From: Bacillota bacterium
Lineage (GTDB): Bacteria > Bacillota > Clostridia > Christensenellales > Aristaeellaceae
Direction: 5' to 3'
Length of the DNA: 42,203 nt
Assembly (NCBI GenBank): GCA_023411375.1
Contig: JAEYOW010000013.1
Coordinates: forward strand, 1 to 42,203
In this document: positions 23,969-33,373 of the stretch, one piece after another
Layout of the letters: every line of letters starts with the position of its first letter
Position numbering within the stretch: the first letter of the stretch is position 1
Made by a program: the position numbers and the translations under genes
Notes under the pieces: generated by a model
What the model was told of the DNA's origin: nothing
Databases searched by the model: none
Seen by the model: the letters and a program-made list of their open reading frames with translations, nothing else

Positions 23969-26900
23969 ATGCAGTACAACGCGCCGCAACAGCAGCGGCC
24001 TACGCGCCCGACACGCCCCACAAAGGACTATGCGCCGCGCAAGCACCGGAGCCGCATTGCTTCCGTACTTCCGCTCCTGCTGTTGTTCGTCGCTCTGCTG
24101 GCGGTCATGTACCTGATTTTCCCCAAGGAGGCCGGGCGGCATGTCGGTATAAGCAAATACGACGGCCTCGTGATCAGCGAGGTAATGGCGGCTAACTCCT
24201 CAGCTGTGCCGGACGAAAACGGCAACTTCAGCGACTGGCTGGAATTGTACAATGGCACGGGCGCGGATCTGGACATGGAAGGCGTGATGATCACCAACCG
24301 CACGGACCGCATCACCTTTCCCTTCCCTAGCTATACGCTCAAGGCGGGCGAACGGGTTATTATCTTCGCCTCGGGCAGCTATCAGCTTGATCCGTCGCTT
24401 CCCTTCCACGGAAAATTTAAAATTTCCTCGGCAGGCGACCACCTTTACCTGTACGATCCCAATATGTATCTGATCGACGAGCTGGCAACCCCGACCCTGA
24501 CCGCCGACACCAGCTATATTCTTTCGGCCATTGATGAGGACGGCGTGCGCCATTACGAGACGACCACCTATTACAGCCCTGGCTATGACAATACCGAGGA
24601 CGGGTTTGTTTCCTACCGCGCGGCAAACGCTACCGAATCCGGTGCGCTGGTCATCAACGAGGTATGTCCCGACCCGAAGGTGGGTATTCCGGATGAAGAT
24701 AATGAAATCGTGGATTGGGTGGAGTTGAAAAACAACACCGACCAGCCGATTTCTCTCGCGGGGTATTACCTGAGCGATAAGGAAAACAAGCCGATGAAAT
24801 GGCGCTTTCCCGATAGTGCGAACATCCCCGCGGGAGGCTATTATCTGGTATATTGCTCCGGGAAGGACAAGCTACAGCAAAACGGCGTGCCGCATACGAG
24901 TTTCTCCATCAGTGCCGAACGGGAAACCATTGTTTTAAGCGACTCTTACGGCCGCCTGATCGATCGCGTCAGTATCGAAAACGTGCCGGAGGACTATTCC
25001 GTCGGCCGCACGGAAACAGGGGAATGGAAGCAGTTCGAGCTTTCCACTCCCGGCCAGAGCAACGATGCCAACGGACAGGCGAAGGCGGACGAGCTCATCC
25101 GCGCCTATAACCCAACGGGCGTGTATATCAGCGAGGTCATGGCCTCTAACGATATTGTCGCTCTGGGAGCAACATCGGCCACCACCGACTACGTAGAGCT
25201 TTACAACTCATCGAATGATACCGTTGATCTATCGTTTTACGGGCTGAGCGACAGCCTCAAGCGTCCGCGCCGGTGGCAGTTCCCCAACGGAACTGTCATC
25301 GCGCCGGGCGAGTATAAAATTATTTATCTGGATGGACAACCCGGCCTGACGACCGTGACCGACCTTCATACCAATTTTAAATTAAAGCGCGCGGGTGGCG
25401 AGACCATCACCTTTTGCGACCCCACGGGCCGCGTTTTGGATCGCCTCCCGCTCAAATTGATGCCTACGGACCACAGCTACGGCCGTACTACCGGCTACGG
25501 CGGCTTTTACTACTATGACGTTCCCACGCCCGGCGCGGCCAACGGAACGGGATATTATGGCTATACGAGTATCCCGGCCTTCTCCATGCCCGGCGGCGAA
25601 TATAAAACTTCTGTTCAAGTAAGCATTTCCGTTCCCGAAAACAGCATCGTCTATTATACGCTGGACGGCTCCATTCCGACCGAGGAAAAAGGCACTCGCT
25701 ACAACGCGGGCGATGTGTTCGATATCTCTCGCGTAACGGTGCTTCGCGCACGGGCGTTTGATCAAAGCGGCATGCTTCAGCCTAGCGAGGTTATCACGCA
25801 GACCTATTTGCTTAACCTTTATCATGCGTTTCCCATCGTCAGCCTCGTCACCGACCCCAATGAGTTGTGGAACGCTGAAAACGGCATGCTCACCATCGGC
25901 CCCAACGTTGATAAGTCTGCGGGAATCCCCTTTAAAAATACGGTATACCGTGAGTTTGGCAAAATCGCGCGGCCGGGTTATGTGGAGCTGTACGACAAGG
26001 AAGGTAATCAGGTGCTTAGCCAGGGCATGGAGTTTGGCCTCCAGGGTCAGTACAGCCTGGACATGCCCCAAAAAACCTTCAAGGTGCGCGCCAAGGCCAA
26101 GTATGGCGCAAAGTACTTTGACGCAAAGCTGTTTGACAATCTGGACTTTGTCCAGTACAGGAGCTTTGTGCTGCGAAACAGCGGTAACGACTGCGTATGG
26201 ACGCGTATGAACGACGCTTTCCAGAGCGTGCTGATCGATCGGTTTAACGAGGTTAGTGAAAACCCCACAGATGTTATTCACCAGGCTTGGCGACCCGTGG
26301 TGGTGTATTTGAACGGCGTATATTGGGGTCACTATAATATGCGCGAACGCGTGGACCGCTACTTCGTGGCGCAGCACGAAGGCCTTTCGCTGGAGGAAGC
26401 CGACAACATGGATATTCTCGAGGCCAGCGGCAAGGTGCATTATGGCTCTAACAAAGAGTACAACGCTTTGATCAAAAAGGTCAAAACCCTTTCGCCCGGA
26501 AAAAACGAGGAAGATCTCCAATACATACTGGATAACATTGACGTTGACAATTACTTCGACTATATGGCGCTGGAAATGTTCTTTGGCAACTCCGACCCCG
26601 GCAACATCCGCTTCTATAAGCTTAAGCAGGAAGGCGCCAAGTGGAAATGGATTTTCTACGACGCCGATTACGGCCTGTTCCGCAGCGGTTTTGACAGCGC
26701 TACCAGCTATTTAAAGGAAAAGGGTGCTGGGCAGCAGAACATCAACAACACGCTGATTGTCAAGCTGCTGGAAAATGAAGAAATGAGGCATCAGTTCCTC
26801 ACTCGGCTGGGTGAGATCTATCAGGTGTTCACCACCGACTTCATGATGAATGTGTTTAATGAAATGGCAGCCACGCTCGAGCCGGAAATGGCCATGCATT

Positions 26901-27151
26901 TCAACCGTTGGGCTGAGGAAAACGATAAGGCCATCAACGTGGACTCGCCCACCACGCCGGAAGGCGCGATGCGCTACTGGAACACGCGTCTGGAGTACAC
27001 TCGTAACGTGCTCAAAAAGCGCCCCCGCTACTTCTACGAAATGGTTCAGGAGCGTTTTGAATTGACGGATGACCAGATGGTGATTTACTTCGGCGTCAAG
27101 CCGGAGCTGCCCGAGGACGCCATTGTAACCGAAGGTAAGAAGTGGGGGTAA
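23969..27151 (+). CDS. CotH kinase-family surface protein with three lamin-tail domains
   Basis: 1060 residues. A cytoplasmic basic N-terminus is followed by one transmembrane anchor (about 30-52), placing the rest outside. Then come three lamin-tail-like domains (about 68-190, 228-350, 388-530; each with an ISEVMAANSS- or INEVCPD-like opening and DWLELYN/DWVELKN/DYVELYN). A chitobiase C-terminal-like module follows (about 545-620, YYTLDGSIPTEEKG), then the CotH domain (about 635-1030) with KWKWIFYDADYGL. CotH proteins are atypical kinases that phosphorylate surface or coat proteins. The start has AAAGGAGG upstream. It leads a cluster with DUF4956 and VTC genes, suggesting cell-surface or polyphosphate-linked work. 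Confidence 0.9.
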   Translation: MQYNAPQQQRPTRPTRPTKDYAPRKHRSRIASVLPLLLLFVALLAVMYLIFPKEAGRHVGISKYDGLVISEVMAANSSAVPDENGNFSDWLELYNGTGADLDMEGVMITNRTDRITFPFPSYTLKAGERVIIFASGSYQLDPSLPFHGKFKISSAGDHLYLYDPNMYLIDELATPTLTADTSYILSAIDEDGVRHYETTTYYSPGYDNTEDGFVSYRAANATESGALVINEVCPDPKVGIPDEDNEIVDWVELKNNTDQPISLAGYYLSDKENKPMKWRFPDSANIPAGGYYLVYCSGKDKLQQNGVPHTSFSISAERETIVLSDSYGRLIDRVSIENVPEDYSVGRTETGEWKQFELSTPGQSNDANGQAKADELIRAYNPTGVYISEVMASNDIVALGATSATTDYVELYNSSNDTVDLSFYGLSDSLKRPRRWQFPNGTVIAPGEYKIIYLDGQPGLTTVTDLHTNFKLKRAGGETITFCDPTGRVLDRLPLKLMPTDHSYGRTTGYGGFYYYDVPTPGAANGTGYYGYTSIPAFSMPGGEYKTSVQVSISVPENSIVYYTLDGSIPTEEKGTRYNAGDVFDISRVTVLRARAFDQSGMLQPSEVITQTYLLNLYHAFPIVSLVTDPNELWNAENGMLTIGPNVDKSAGIPFKNTVYREFGKIARPGYVELYDKEGNQVLSQGMEFGLQGQYSLDMPQKTFKVRAKAKYGAKYFDAKLFDNLDFVQYRSFVLRNSGNDCVWTRMNDAFQSVLIDRFNEVSENPTDVIHQAWRPVVVYLNGVYWGHYNMRERVDRYFVAQHEGLSLEEADNMDILEASGKVHYGSNKEYNALIKKVKTLSPGKNEEDLQYILDNIDVDNYFDYMALEMFFGNSDPGNIRFYKLKQEGAKWKWIFYDADYGLFRSGFDSATSYLKEKGAGQQNINNTLIVKLLENEEMRHQFLTRLGEIYQVFTTDFMMNVFNEMAATLEPEMAMHFNRWAEENDKAINVDSPTTPEGAMRYWNTRLEYTRNVLKKRPRYFYEMVQERFELTDDQMVIYFGVKPELPEDAIVTEGKKWG

Positions 27152-27196
27152 GCCTCGGCGGTATGTATGGACGTTTGCTGGAAAGCCAAAGGGCCA

Positions 27197-27225
27197 TTGA
27201 CAAAACATGCCGTTTGTCGTACCAT
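27197..27225 (+). promoter_or_regulatory. Internal promoter before the DUF4956 gene
   Basis: TTGACA at 27197-27202, 17-bp spacer, TACCAT at 27220-27225. The 175-base gap after the CotH gene also contains an inverted repeat near 27235-27262. The DUF4956/VTC pair can thus be expressed separately. Confidence 0.6.
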
Positions 27226-27326
27226 GTTCACATTCTTGACGGCGATGAAAGCCGCCGGTCAATTTGGCCTAAATCATTCCCGTCCCGGGAAGTTGGATTG
27301 AAACTCACGAAGGAGGCAACCACTCT

Positions 27327-28025
27327 ATGATCGCCAACGCACTTTTGACCGCTACAAGCGCAAGCTCCATCGTCAACACAACGGGCCTGGCCGCACAGTT
27401 CAAGTCCATTGTTCCCAGCGATTTGTTTATCGCGCTGGGCATCGGCTTTCTCGTTGGTATTGTCATTGCCGTCGTATACCGCAAAACCTATCGCGGTGTT
27501 CTGTACAGCCCCTCGTTTACCCTCACGCTCATCATGCTTACGCTGATCACCACGCCTGTGGTTATGTGTATCAAGAGTGATATCGCGCTGTCGATGGGTA
27601 TGGTTGGCGCGCTGTCCATTGTGCGCTTCCGTACCGCCGTGAAGGATCCGTTGGACACAGCCTATATGTTCTGGGCGCTGACCATGGGCATCCTGCTGGG
27701 CGCTGGGCTCTATCTTGTCGCCATCATTGTAGTGCTATGTATTTCGGTGCTGATGTTCGTGCTTACTTTCGTCAAGTTGACCGCGCCCAACGCCTATCTT
27801 CTGGTGGTGCATTACGATGAATACTGCGAGGGCGCGGTTAATTCCGAGCTGCACCGCAGCGTTAAAAGCTCCAAACTGCGTTCCAAGACCCTGACGCGCG
27901 CCGGCGCTGAAATGACCTACGAGGTGAGGCTTAACGAGCGCCACGAGGTCGTTACCCGCCTTTTGGATATCGAGGGCGTGCATGACGCGACGCTCGTCGC
28001 CTGCCAGAGCGAGGTCGGCGCGTAA
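27327..28025 (+). CDS. DUF4956 membrane protein
   Basis: 232 residues. Four hydrophobic helices (about 30-150) include the family-like MVGALSIVRFRTAVKDPLDTAYMFWAL, followed by a soluble C-terminal domain (about 155-230) of alternating strands and helices. DUF4956 proteins are regularly encoded beside VTC-domain genes, as here; the role is unknown, but a membrane partner of the VTC enzyme is plausible. ACGAAGGAGG precedes the ATG. Confidence 0.88.
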   Translation: MIANALLTATSASSIVNTTGLAAQFKSIVPSDLFIALGIGFLVGIVIAVVYRKTYRGVLYSPSFTLTLIMLTLITTPVVMCIKSDIALSMGMVGALSIVRFRTAVKDPLDTAYMFWALTMGILLGAGLYLVAIIVVLCISVLMFVLTFVKLTAPNAYLLVVHYDEYCEGAVNSELHRSVKSSKLRSKTLTRAGAEMTYEVRLNERHEVVTRLLDIEGVHDATLVACQSEVGA

Positions 28026-28072
28026 GCGCATGCCACCAATGAAAGCCGCAAGGCCGGAAAGGAGGGCGACGC

Positions 28073-28777
28073 ATGGCAATTTCCGTGCCACTTCGGCATG
28101 AACTGAAATATTACATTAACCCCGTGGAATATCAGGTGCTTTCACGCGTGCTGGACCGAACGCTTCAGCGCGACCCCAACGGGGATGAAAACAATGAATA
28201 CCACATCCGCTCGCTGTATTTTGATAGCGTCTTTAACGATGCGGCAATCGATAAGCTGGATGGCGTCAAAAACCGTGACAAGTTCCGCATCCGAATCTAT
28301 AACTTTTCCGATAAGTTTATCCGTATGGAATGCAAGACCAAAGTTGGGTCGATGATCTCCAAACGCTCAATTGCCATCCCCAAGTTGCTCGCAGAGCAGC
28401 TGATTGCGGGCGACCCCACAGGTTTAGAGCGTACGCGCAGCGGACTTTTACGCGACGTATACCGCGAGATGCGCCTGAATCTGATGCGCCCGGTGGTGTT
28501 GGTGGACTATGTGCGCGAAGCGTACATGCACCCCGCCGAGGAAGTGCGTATCACGTTTGATAAGCAGCTTCATACTGGACTTCGCTCCACAGATATTTTT
28601 AATCCGTATGTTCCGACCGTTTCGCCCTTTGATCACAATGAGATGATTTTGGAGATCAAGTTCAACCGCGTTCTGCCTCCCTATATCCGCGATATTCTGT
28701 GCACGCATGTGCATGGTGCGCAGAACAGCGCCATTTCAAAGTATGTCTGGTGCCGGCGCTTTGAAAACTTCGAATAA
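28073..28777 (+). CDS. VTC-domain protein (polyphosphate polymerase-like)
   Basis: 234 residues forming a VTC tunnel domain of the CYTH/TTM fold. Basic and acidic positions expected in the tunnel are visible: LRHELKYYI, YHIRSLYFDS, KFRIRIYNF, RMECKTKVGSMISKRS, RPVVLVDYVREAY, ILEIKFNRVLP. In yeast Vtc4 this domain makes polyphosphate from ATP; bacterial members are less studied. No SPX domain is fused. The start is preceded by AAAGGAGGG, 47 bases after DUF4956. Confidence 0.88.
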   Translation: MAISVPLRHELKYYINPVEYQVLSRVLDRTLQRDPNGDENNEYHIRSLYFDSVFNDAAIDKLDGVKNRDKFRIRIYNFSDKFIRMECKTKVGSMISKRSIAIPKLLAEQLIAGDPTGLERTRSGLLRDVYREMRLNLMRPVVLVDYVREAYMHPAEEVRITFDKQLHTGLRSTDIFNPYVPTVSPFDHNEMILEIKFNRVLPPYIRDILCTHVHGAQNSAISKYVWCRRFENFE

Positions 28778-28796
28778 TTGAAAAAAGAGGAATGCG

Positions 28797-29435
28797 ATGG
28801 ACGCGCTTGCAATCGCCAGGCGGATTGGCAGCAGACGGTTTTTTGGAATGCTGGCCGGGGTATGCCTGTGCGGGCTGGGTATTAGCGTATTTAAGCTTGC
28901 GGCTATGGGAAACGATGCGTACAGCGCGCTGGTATTTGCGTTGTCTGCACGGTTTCCGATAGGCTTCGGCACCATGCTTTTGCTGATGAACGCCTTGTTT
29001 TTTCTTGGTGAATGTATCTGGGGCAGGCAAATGATCGGCCTTGGTACCGTGGTTAACTGGCTTTGCGTAGGATACGTGGCAGATTTTTTTTCAGAAACGC
29101 TTTTTGTGTGCGTTCCGGCAGAACTCGCCTTACCTGTGCGCGGTATGCTCATGCTGGCCGGCGTGTGCATCCTGTGCCTTGGAGGCTCAATGTATCAGAC
29201 CGCGGACGTGGGAATCGCTCCCTATGACGCGCTTTCGCTGATAATGGCGGAGCGCTTGCCGCTCAAATACTTCTGGTGCCGCATCATCACCGATGCGTCC
29301 TGCTTTGCGGCATGCCTTCTGCTGGGTGGGCTGACGGGCGTGGGTACGTTTGTTTGCGCATTGGGACTGGGGCCTGTCATCAGCTTTTTTGATAAGTATG
29401 TTTCAAGGCCTTTGTTGGGTCGAAAAAAAGAATGA
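28797..29435 (+). CDS. YczE/YitT-like integral membrane protein
   Basis: 212 residues with five or six hydrophobic helices. The segments LCGLGISVFKLAAMGNDAYSAL and GGSMYQTADVGIAPYDALSL are the paired, internally repeated motif of the YczE family (membrane proteins of unknown function). It starts 19 bases after the VTC gene with AAGAGG upstream, so it is probably co-transcribed with that cluster. Confidence 0.8.
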   Translation: MDALAIARRIGSRRFFGMLAGVCLCGLGISVFKLAAMGNDAYSALVFALSARFPIGFGTMLLLMNALFFLGECIWGRQMIGLGTVVNWLCVGYVADFFSETLFVCVPAELALPVRGMLMLAGVCILCLGGSMYQTADVGIAPYDALSLIMAERLPLKYFWCRIITDASCFAACLLLGGLTGVGTFVCALGLGPVISFFDKYVSRPLLGRKKE

Positions 29436-29589
29436 GCTGTTAGAAACGTTCGCATGAAAGATGAAAAACGTGAGGAATACAGGCCAAAAACAGATTGACC
29501 GAAGATACGGTCGATCTTCCATACAACCCTTTTTGGGTTGAAGAGCCGATTTTTGAAGCGACGCTTAAAGGCGTAAGCCGCAATGTCCA

Positions 29590-29622
29590 GGATAAAACAG
29601 CCGCGCGGCCTGCGCCGCGGTG
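29590..29622 (-). terminator. Terminator of the EndoQ-helicase gene
   Basis: On the minus strand, directly after the stop codon, CCGCGGC-GCAG-GCCGCGCGG (one bulge) forms a GC-rich hairpin followed by CTGTTTTAT. A second plus-side stem (29524-29529 with 29535-29540, T5 loop) lies nearby after the YczE-like gene. Confidence 0.6.
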
Positions 29623-32600
29623 TTAAAACAGGCTTAACTGTTCCGCCTTTGGCATACGTCTGCGTTCGCGCGCGCTTTGACGAGCGACGGCCGCCGGTAG
29701 CTCGTCCAGAAAGGATGAGGGTTCCCCGCCGCAGCTTATAATCAGTTCCTCACGCGCGCGTGTAATGCCTACAAAGAAAAGCCGGCGTTCCTCCTCCACA
29801 TCGGCCGCCTCCCGGGGACGTTCCAGAGGCAGCGTTCCCGCGGTCACACCCGCTAGAAAAACCATAGGAAATTCCAGTCCCTTCGCGCCGTGAAGGGTCA
29901 TCAGCCGCACCGCGCCGGATGCGTACCCCGCACCGGAAATGCGGCGAATATCAGCCTCTTCACCCAACAGCAGCGCATTTAAATAGGCGGGCATGGTATC
30001 ATGAAATACCGCGGTGTTCAGCAGACGCTCCACCGCTCTGCCGTCCAGCGCAAGCGATTTGGCCAGGGCTTCCAGCAGCTTGCGAGGCTTATCCTTGGCT
30101 AGGCCAGGTAAAAGGGACTCCACTGCCGTCAGCCAAGGACATAGCGGCTCGAAACCGCCTAGCGTGTCCCACAGCACCCGCATGTCGGCTGCTTTCATGC
30201 AGCCAAGCGCTACCTCGGCGCGCTGGGACAGCGCCGGCGGGCAGCGCCATAGCATCGTCAGCGCGCAACGCAGCGAAGGAGCATCAGAGGGAGTGAGGAG
30301 CGAGCGAAAAAACCCAAGAAGCCCCTGAACCGTTGGAACATCCAAAAATGCGTCGCGCCCTGAGATCACACACGGGATGCTGTCATGGCGCAGGCAGGTT
30401 TCTATCTGCTCCAGTTGGCGGCGTGTGCGGCACAGTACAGCGATGTCCGAAAAAGGTCGCGTGACTGCCCGGTCGTTTCCCAGCGCCTGTGCGTCCAGCA
30501 TGTCTACGCCTCCGGCCATACGGCCGATTTCCTTGGCGATAAAGACCCCCTCGGAAAAGCCGTCCGGCGCGACGACTGCCCGAACGGCGGGGCTTTCGGG
30601 ACGGTTGGGGAGCAACGTGCGTTTCCGCCCGCCGTTGCGCGCGATCACCGAAAGAGCGCACTCCAGCACGGAAGGGGCGGAGCGGTAGTTCTGCGTGAGA
30701 GTGATCACACGCATGGTCGGCAACAGAGCCTGAAGCTCGTCAAAGCATTTGGCGCTGGCGCCACGGAAGCCGTAAATCGACTGGTCCGGGTCCCCAATGA
30801 CAAACAAGCTTTTGCCGCTTTCGCTCCAATGGCGTACCAGCCTGCGTTGAATCGCGTTTATATCCTGAAACTCATCTACCAAAAGATAGGAGAACATCCG
30901 CTTCCTGTTCACGTCCAGCAAAAGCGCGTCCAGCAGCAAATCGTCCAGATCGCGCGCGCCCATGGCGTCAAGAGCGCTGCCGTAGGCCTCACGCAAGCCG
31001 CGTGGAAGCCCGGACGGCTCGCCTCCGTTTTTGGCTGCCGATAGCATGCGCAGGCATTCGGCCGGGGAAAGGCGCTCTCCGCGCTCGTCAAGCAGGCGCG
31101 CAACCAGCTCGCGCGCCTGCGCTTCACCCAGAATTGGTTTTGTCTCCAGCAGTTGGAGGCAGATGGCGTGAAAGGTGCCGACAGTCAATCCACGAATTGC
31201 TTTTTTGCCGCCCAGACGCTCCTCCAGCCGCGCGCGCATCTCCGCAGCGGCCTGGTTGGTAAAAGTAACCGCAGTAATCTCGGCGGGGGACACGCCGCAA
31301 TCCTCAATCAAATGAGCGATACGGGCCACCAGCGTCTTGGTCTTGCCCGTTCCGGGACCGGCAATAACCGCCACGGCGGATTCGGTTGCGGTGACAGCCG
31401 CCAGCTGTCCCGCGTTCAGCGCCTCCGGTGAGGATTTTCGGACGCTTTCAGGTTCCGGCTCGACATGGATAGCGTGTTTGGCAGCTTCTCCGTTTTTAGC
31501 TTGGGCGGCTTGTAAGCCCAACCTTGCGTCACGGCCACTTCCCGGCTTCCCTGCCAGCGAGAGCAGCGAGGTCTGTCCGCCGAGCATTTCCAGCTCGCTT
31601 GGCTGGAACAGGGTGATAACGCCGTATTCGCCGTCGTAGCCGGGACGGCGGATGACGCGCCCGGCGCGCAGACGGCGCAGCGCTTCGCCCACGGCAAAGC
31701 CAGCCACTTTTTCAGCGTCCTCCGGGACAATCTCCCGAAGAATATGAAATTCGGACCCAAGGCGTTCAAGCAGCTCAAAATAAGCCGACTGCACCCGCTT
31801 GCTGGCAGGCGAAACGCCCATACAGTCCGCCAAAATCTCCGAAAGAGGCATCAGGCTTTCAAAGGGCTTTCCGCTTGCATGGCGGTAGTTCCCGGGGCGG
31901 TCTGCCAATGCCTCCACCCGGTGGAGAACGCCGATGGTCAGCTTGCGGCCGCAAATGGGGCACCTTCCATCCAGCCGGGCGGTTTCGGACGGCTCGAGGC
32001 AGCAGCCGCAGGCACGGTGCCCGTCAAGATGATACTTGCCCTCCTCGGGATAAAACTCAACCGTGCCATGGAAGCCCTCGCCTGTTTCGATGGCGCGGCG
32101 AAGCGCCGGATAGGAAAGCTCGCAGTCCAGAATATTTGCCTCGCGACCCAGCTTGCCCGGCGAATGCGCGTCTGAATTGGAAACCAGCGTATAACCGTCC
32201 AGCGTGGAACAGCGGCGGTTCATGGGCGGGTCGGAGGATAGGCCCGTTTCTAGGGCGTGCACATAGCCGGACAGATCGCCGTAGCATTCTTCCAGCGTTT
32301 CAAACCCGGAAAACGCGCCAAAGAGCGAAAAGTGCGGCGTCCAGATGTGAGCGGGAATGTAGATGGCGTCCGGGCAGCATTCCAATAGGATCTCAAGCAG
32401 GTCGCGGCTGTCCAGCCCAAGGATGGGGCGTCCGTCGCTGTGCAGATTGCCAATTGCCTCCAGCCGGTGCGACAGCGCTTCGGCCTGTTCAAGCCCCGGC
32501 AGCAGAATAACATGGTGCACCTTGCGCGTCTTTCCGTTTTTCTTATAAATGGTGCTGATTTCTCCCGAGATGACGAACCGGGGGGCAAAATCGGCACCCT

Positions 32601-32826
32601 CGACCCGGCAGGGCTGCGCAAGGCCGTCGCGCAGGCGGTAAAACCCTTCCTCCGCTGGTATGAGCATTTCCCGGAGCTCCTCACGCCATGCCGGATGGGT
32701 AAAGTCCCCCGTGCCGACTAGCTGAATGCCCTTGCGGCGTGCCCAAAGATCCAGGTGTGGGGCGTCCAGGTCACGGCTGGTGGCGCGGGAAAACCGGGAA
32801 TGAATATGAAGATCAGAGATGTACAT
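29623..32826 (-). CDS. Fusion protein: endonuclease Q-like PHP nuclease plus UvrD/PcrA-type helicase
   Basis: 1067 residues. The N-terminal part (about 1-410) resembles endonuclease Q: metal-binding PHP motifs DLHIHSRFSRATS, VGTGDFTHP, KVHHVILLPG, PAHIWTPHFS and SNSDAHSPGKLGREAN, then a cysteine cluster (CGCCLEPSE ... CPICG near 275-298). EndoQ nicks DNA 5' of deaminated bases. From about 465 the protein is a complete UvrD-family helicase: Walker A AGPGTGKT, VTFTNQAAAEM, VDEFQD, GDPDQSIYGFRGA, TQNYRSAP, LHGAKGLEF, FFVGITRARE. ATG 32826 is chosen over TTG 32829 for spacing from AGGTG. Its own promoter is at 32863-32891. A repair enzyme that nicks and unwinds is the likely role. Confidence 0.88.
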   Translation of the reverse strand: MYISDLHIHSRFSRATSRDLDAPHLDLWARRKGIQLVGTGDFTHPAWREELREMLIPAEEGFYRLRDGLAQPCRVEGADFAPRFVISGEISTIYKKNGKTRKVHHVILLPGLEQAEALSHRLEAIGNLHSDGRPILGLDSRDLLEILLECCPDAIYIPAHIWTPHFSLFGAFSGFETLEECYGDLSGYVHALETGLSSDPPMNRRCSTLDGYTLVSNSDAHSPGKLGREANILDCELSYPALRRAIETGEGFHGTVEFYPEEGKYHLDGHRACGCCLEPSETARLDGRCPICGRKLTIGVLHRVEALADRPGNYRHASGKPFESLMPLSEILADCMGVSPASKRVQSAYFELLERLGSEFHILREIVPEDAEKVAGFAVGEALRRLRAGRVIRRPGYDGEYGVITLFQPSELEMLGGQTSLLSLAGKPGSGRDARLGLQAAQAKNGEAAKHAIHVEPEPESVRKSSPEALNAGQLAAVTATESAVAVIAGPGTGKTKTLVARIAHLIEDCGVSPAEITAVTFTNQAAAEMRARLEERLGGKKAIRGLTVGTFHAICLQLLETKPILGEAQARELVARLLDERGERLSPAECLRMLSAAKNGGEPSGLPRGLREAYGSALDAMGARDLDDLLLDALLLDVNRKRMFSYLLVDEFQDINAIQRRLVRHWSESGKSLFVIGDPDQSIYGFRGASAKCFDELQALLPTMRVITLTQNYRSAPSVLECALSVIARNGGRKRTLLPNRPESPAVRAVVAPDGFSEGVFIAKEIGRMAGGVDMLDAQALGNDRAVTRPFSDIAVLCRTRRQLEQIETCLRHDSIPCVISGRDAFLDVPTVQGLLGFFRSLLTPSDAPSLRCALTMLWRCPPALSQRAEVALGCMKAADMRVLWDTLGGFEPLCPWLTAVESLLPGLAKDKPRKLLEALAKSLALDGRAVERLLNTAVFHDTMPAYLNALLLGEEADIRRISGAGYASGAVRLMTLHGAKGLEFPMVFLAGVTAGTLPLERPREAADVEEERRLFFVGITRAREELIISCGGEPSSFLDELPAAVARQSARERRRMPKAEQLSLF

Positions 32827-32862
32827 CAAATAACACCTGCGCTTTTGCTAGACTGCTCCTCC

Positions 32863-32891
32863 ATTATAGCCGTCATGCCGGACGTTTGCAA
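32863..32891 (-). promoter_or_regulatory. Promoter of the EndoQ-helicase gene
   Basis: On the minus strand TTGCAA (32891-32886), 17-bp spacer, TATAAT (32868-32863), about 37 bases before the start codon. Confidence 0.75.
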
Positions 32892-32968
32892 ATGGCTGCC
32901 GCCGCGCACCCCTCGCTAAGCGGGCGCTAAATTGCTCCATTCGGATGGAATCTACCCGAAAAAAACCC

Positions 32969-32996
32969 TTTGCAAACGGAAATTTAGTGTTATAAT
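32969..32996 (+). promoter_or_regulatory. Promoter of the ATP synthase operon
   Basis: TTTGCA at 32969-32974, 16-bp spacer, TATAAT at 32991-32996 preceded by TGT (extended -10). It is divergent from the EndoQ-helicase promoter. Confidence 0.75.
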
Positions 32997-33076
32997 GAAA
33001 TTGATGTTCGCTTCAACGCCGCGTTACGCGTTGGGGCGTCCTCTCATTTTTGGCTGATTTGAAAGGGGTCTTGCGC

Positions 33077-33373
33077 ATGGATGCGAGCCTCGCGGCAAGC
33101 TTTGCCGCCATGCCATGGTGGGGCTATCTGCTGGGCGCGCTCGCGGGACTCGGCTTCGGCGTGCTGCAGGTATGGCTTCTTAGGCTTTCGGTGCTGGGGG
33201 AACCGCCGCGAAAGTGGCTGTTCGCCGTAAAATACGCGTTATGGGCAGCGGCGCTTGTCGTTGCGGGGGCGCTATCCGTGCCGCTGCTTCTGGCCTTTGC
33301 GGCGGCGGCGACCGCCACACAGCTTGCGGGCGCCTGCGTAAGCTATCAGAAAGCGCGAAAGGAAGCGAAATAA
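33077..33373 (+). CDS. Small membrane protein at the head of the ATP synthase operon (AtpI-like)
   Basis: 98 residues with three or four hydrophobic helices (PWWGYLLGALAGLGFGVLQVWLL, then KYALWAAALVVAGALSVPLLLAFAAAA). Position and size fit ATP synthase subunit I, which helps assemble the c-ring, but the sequence is not diagnostic. The start at 33077 has AAAGGGG 8 bases upstream, and its stop abuts atpB (TAA then ATG). Confidence 0.65.
   Translation: MDASLAASFAAMPWWGYLLGALAGLGFGVLQVWLLRLSVLGEPPRKWLFAVKYALWAAALVVAGALSVPLLLAFAAAATATQLAGACVSYQKARKEAK

Noticed and set aside
25382..26521. A 379-residue minus-strand frame inside the CotH gene
   Set aside because: Antisense to a well-supported multi-domain gene, no ribosome site and no recognisable domain.
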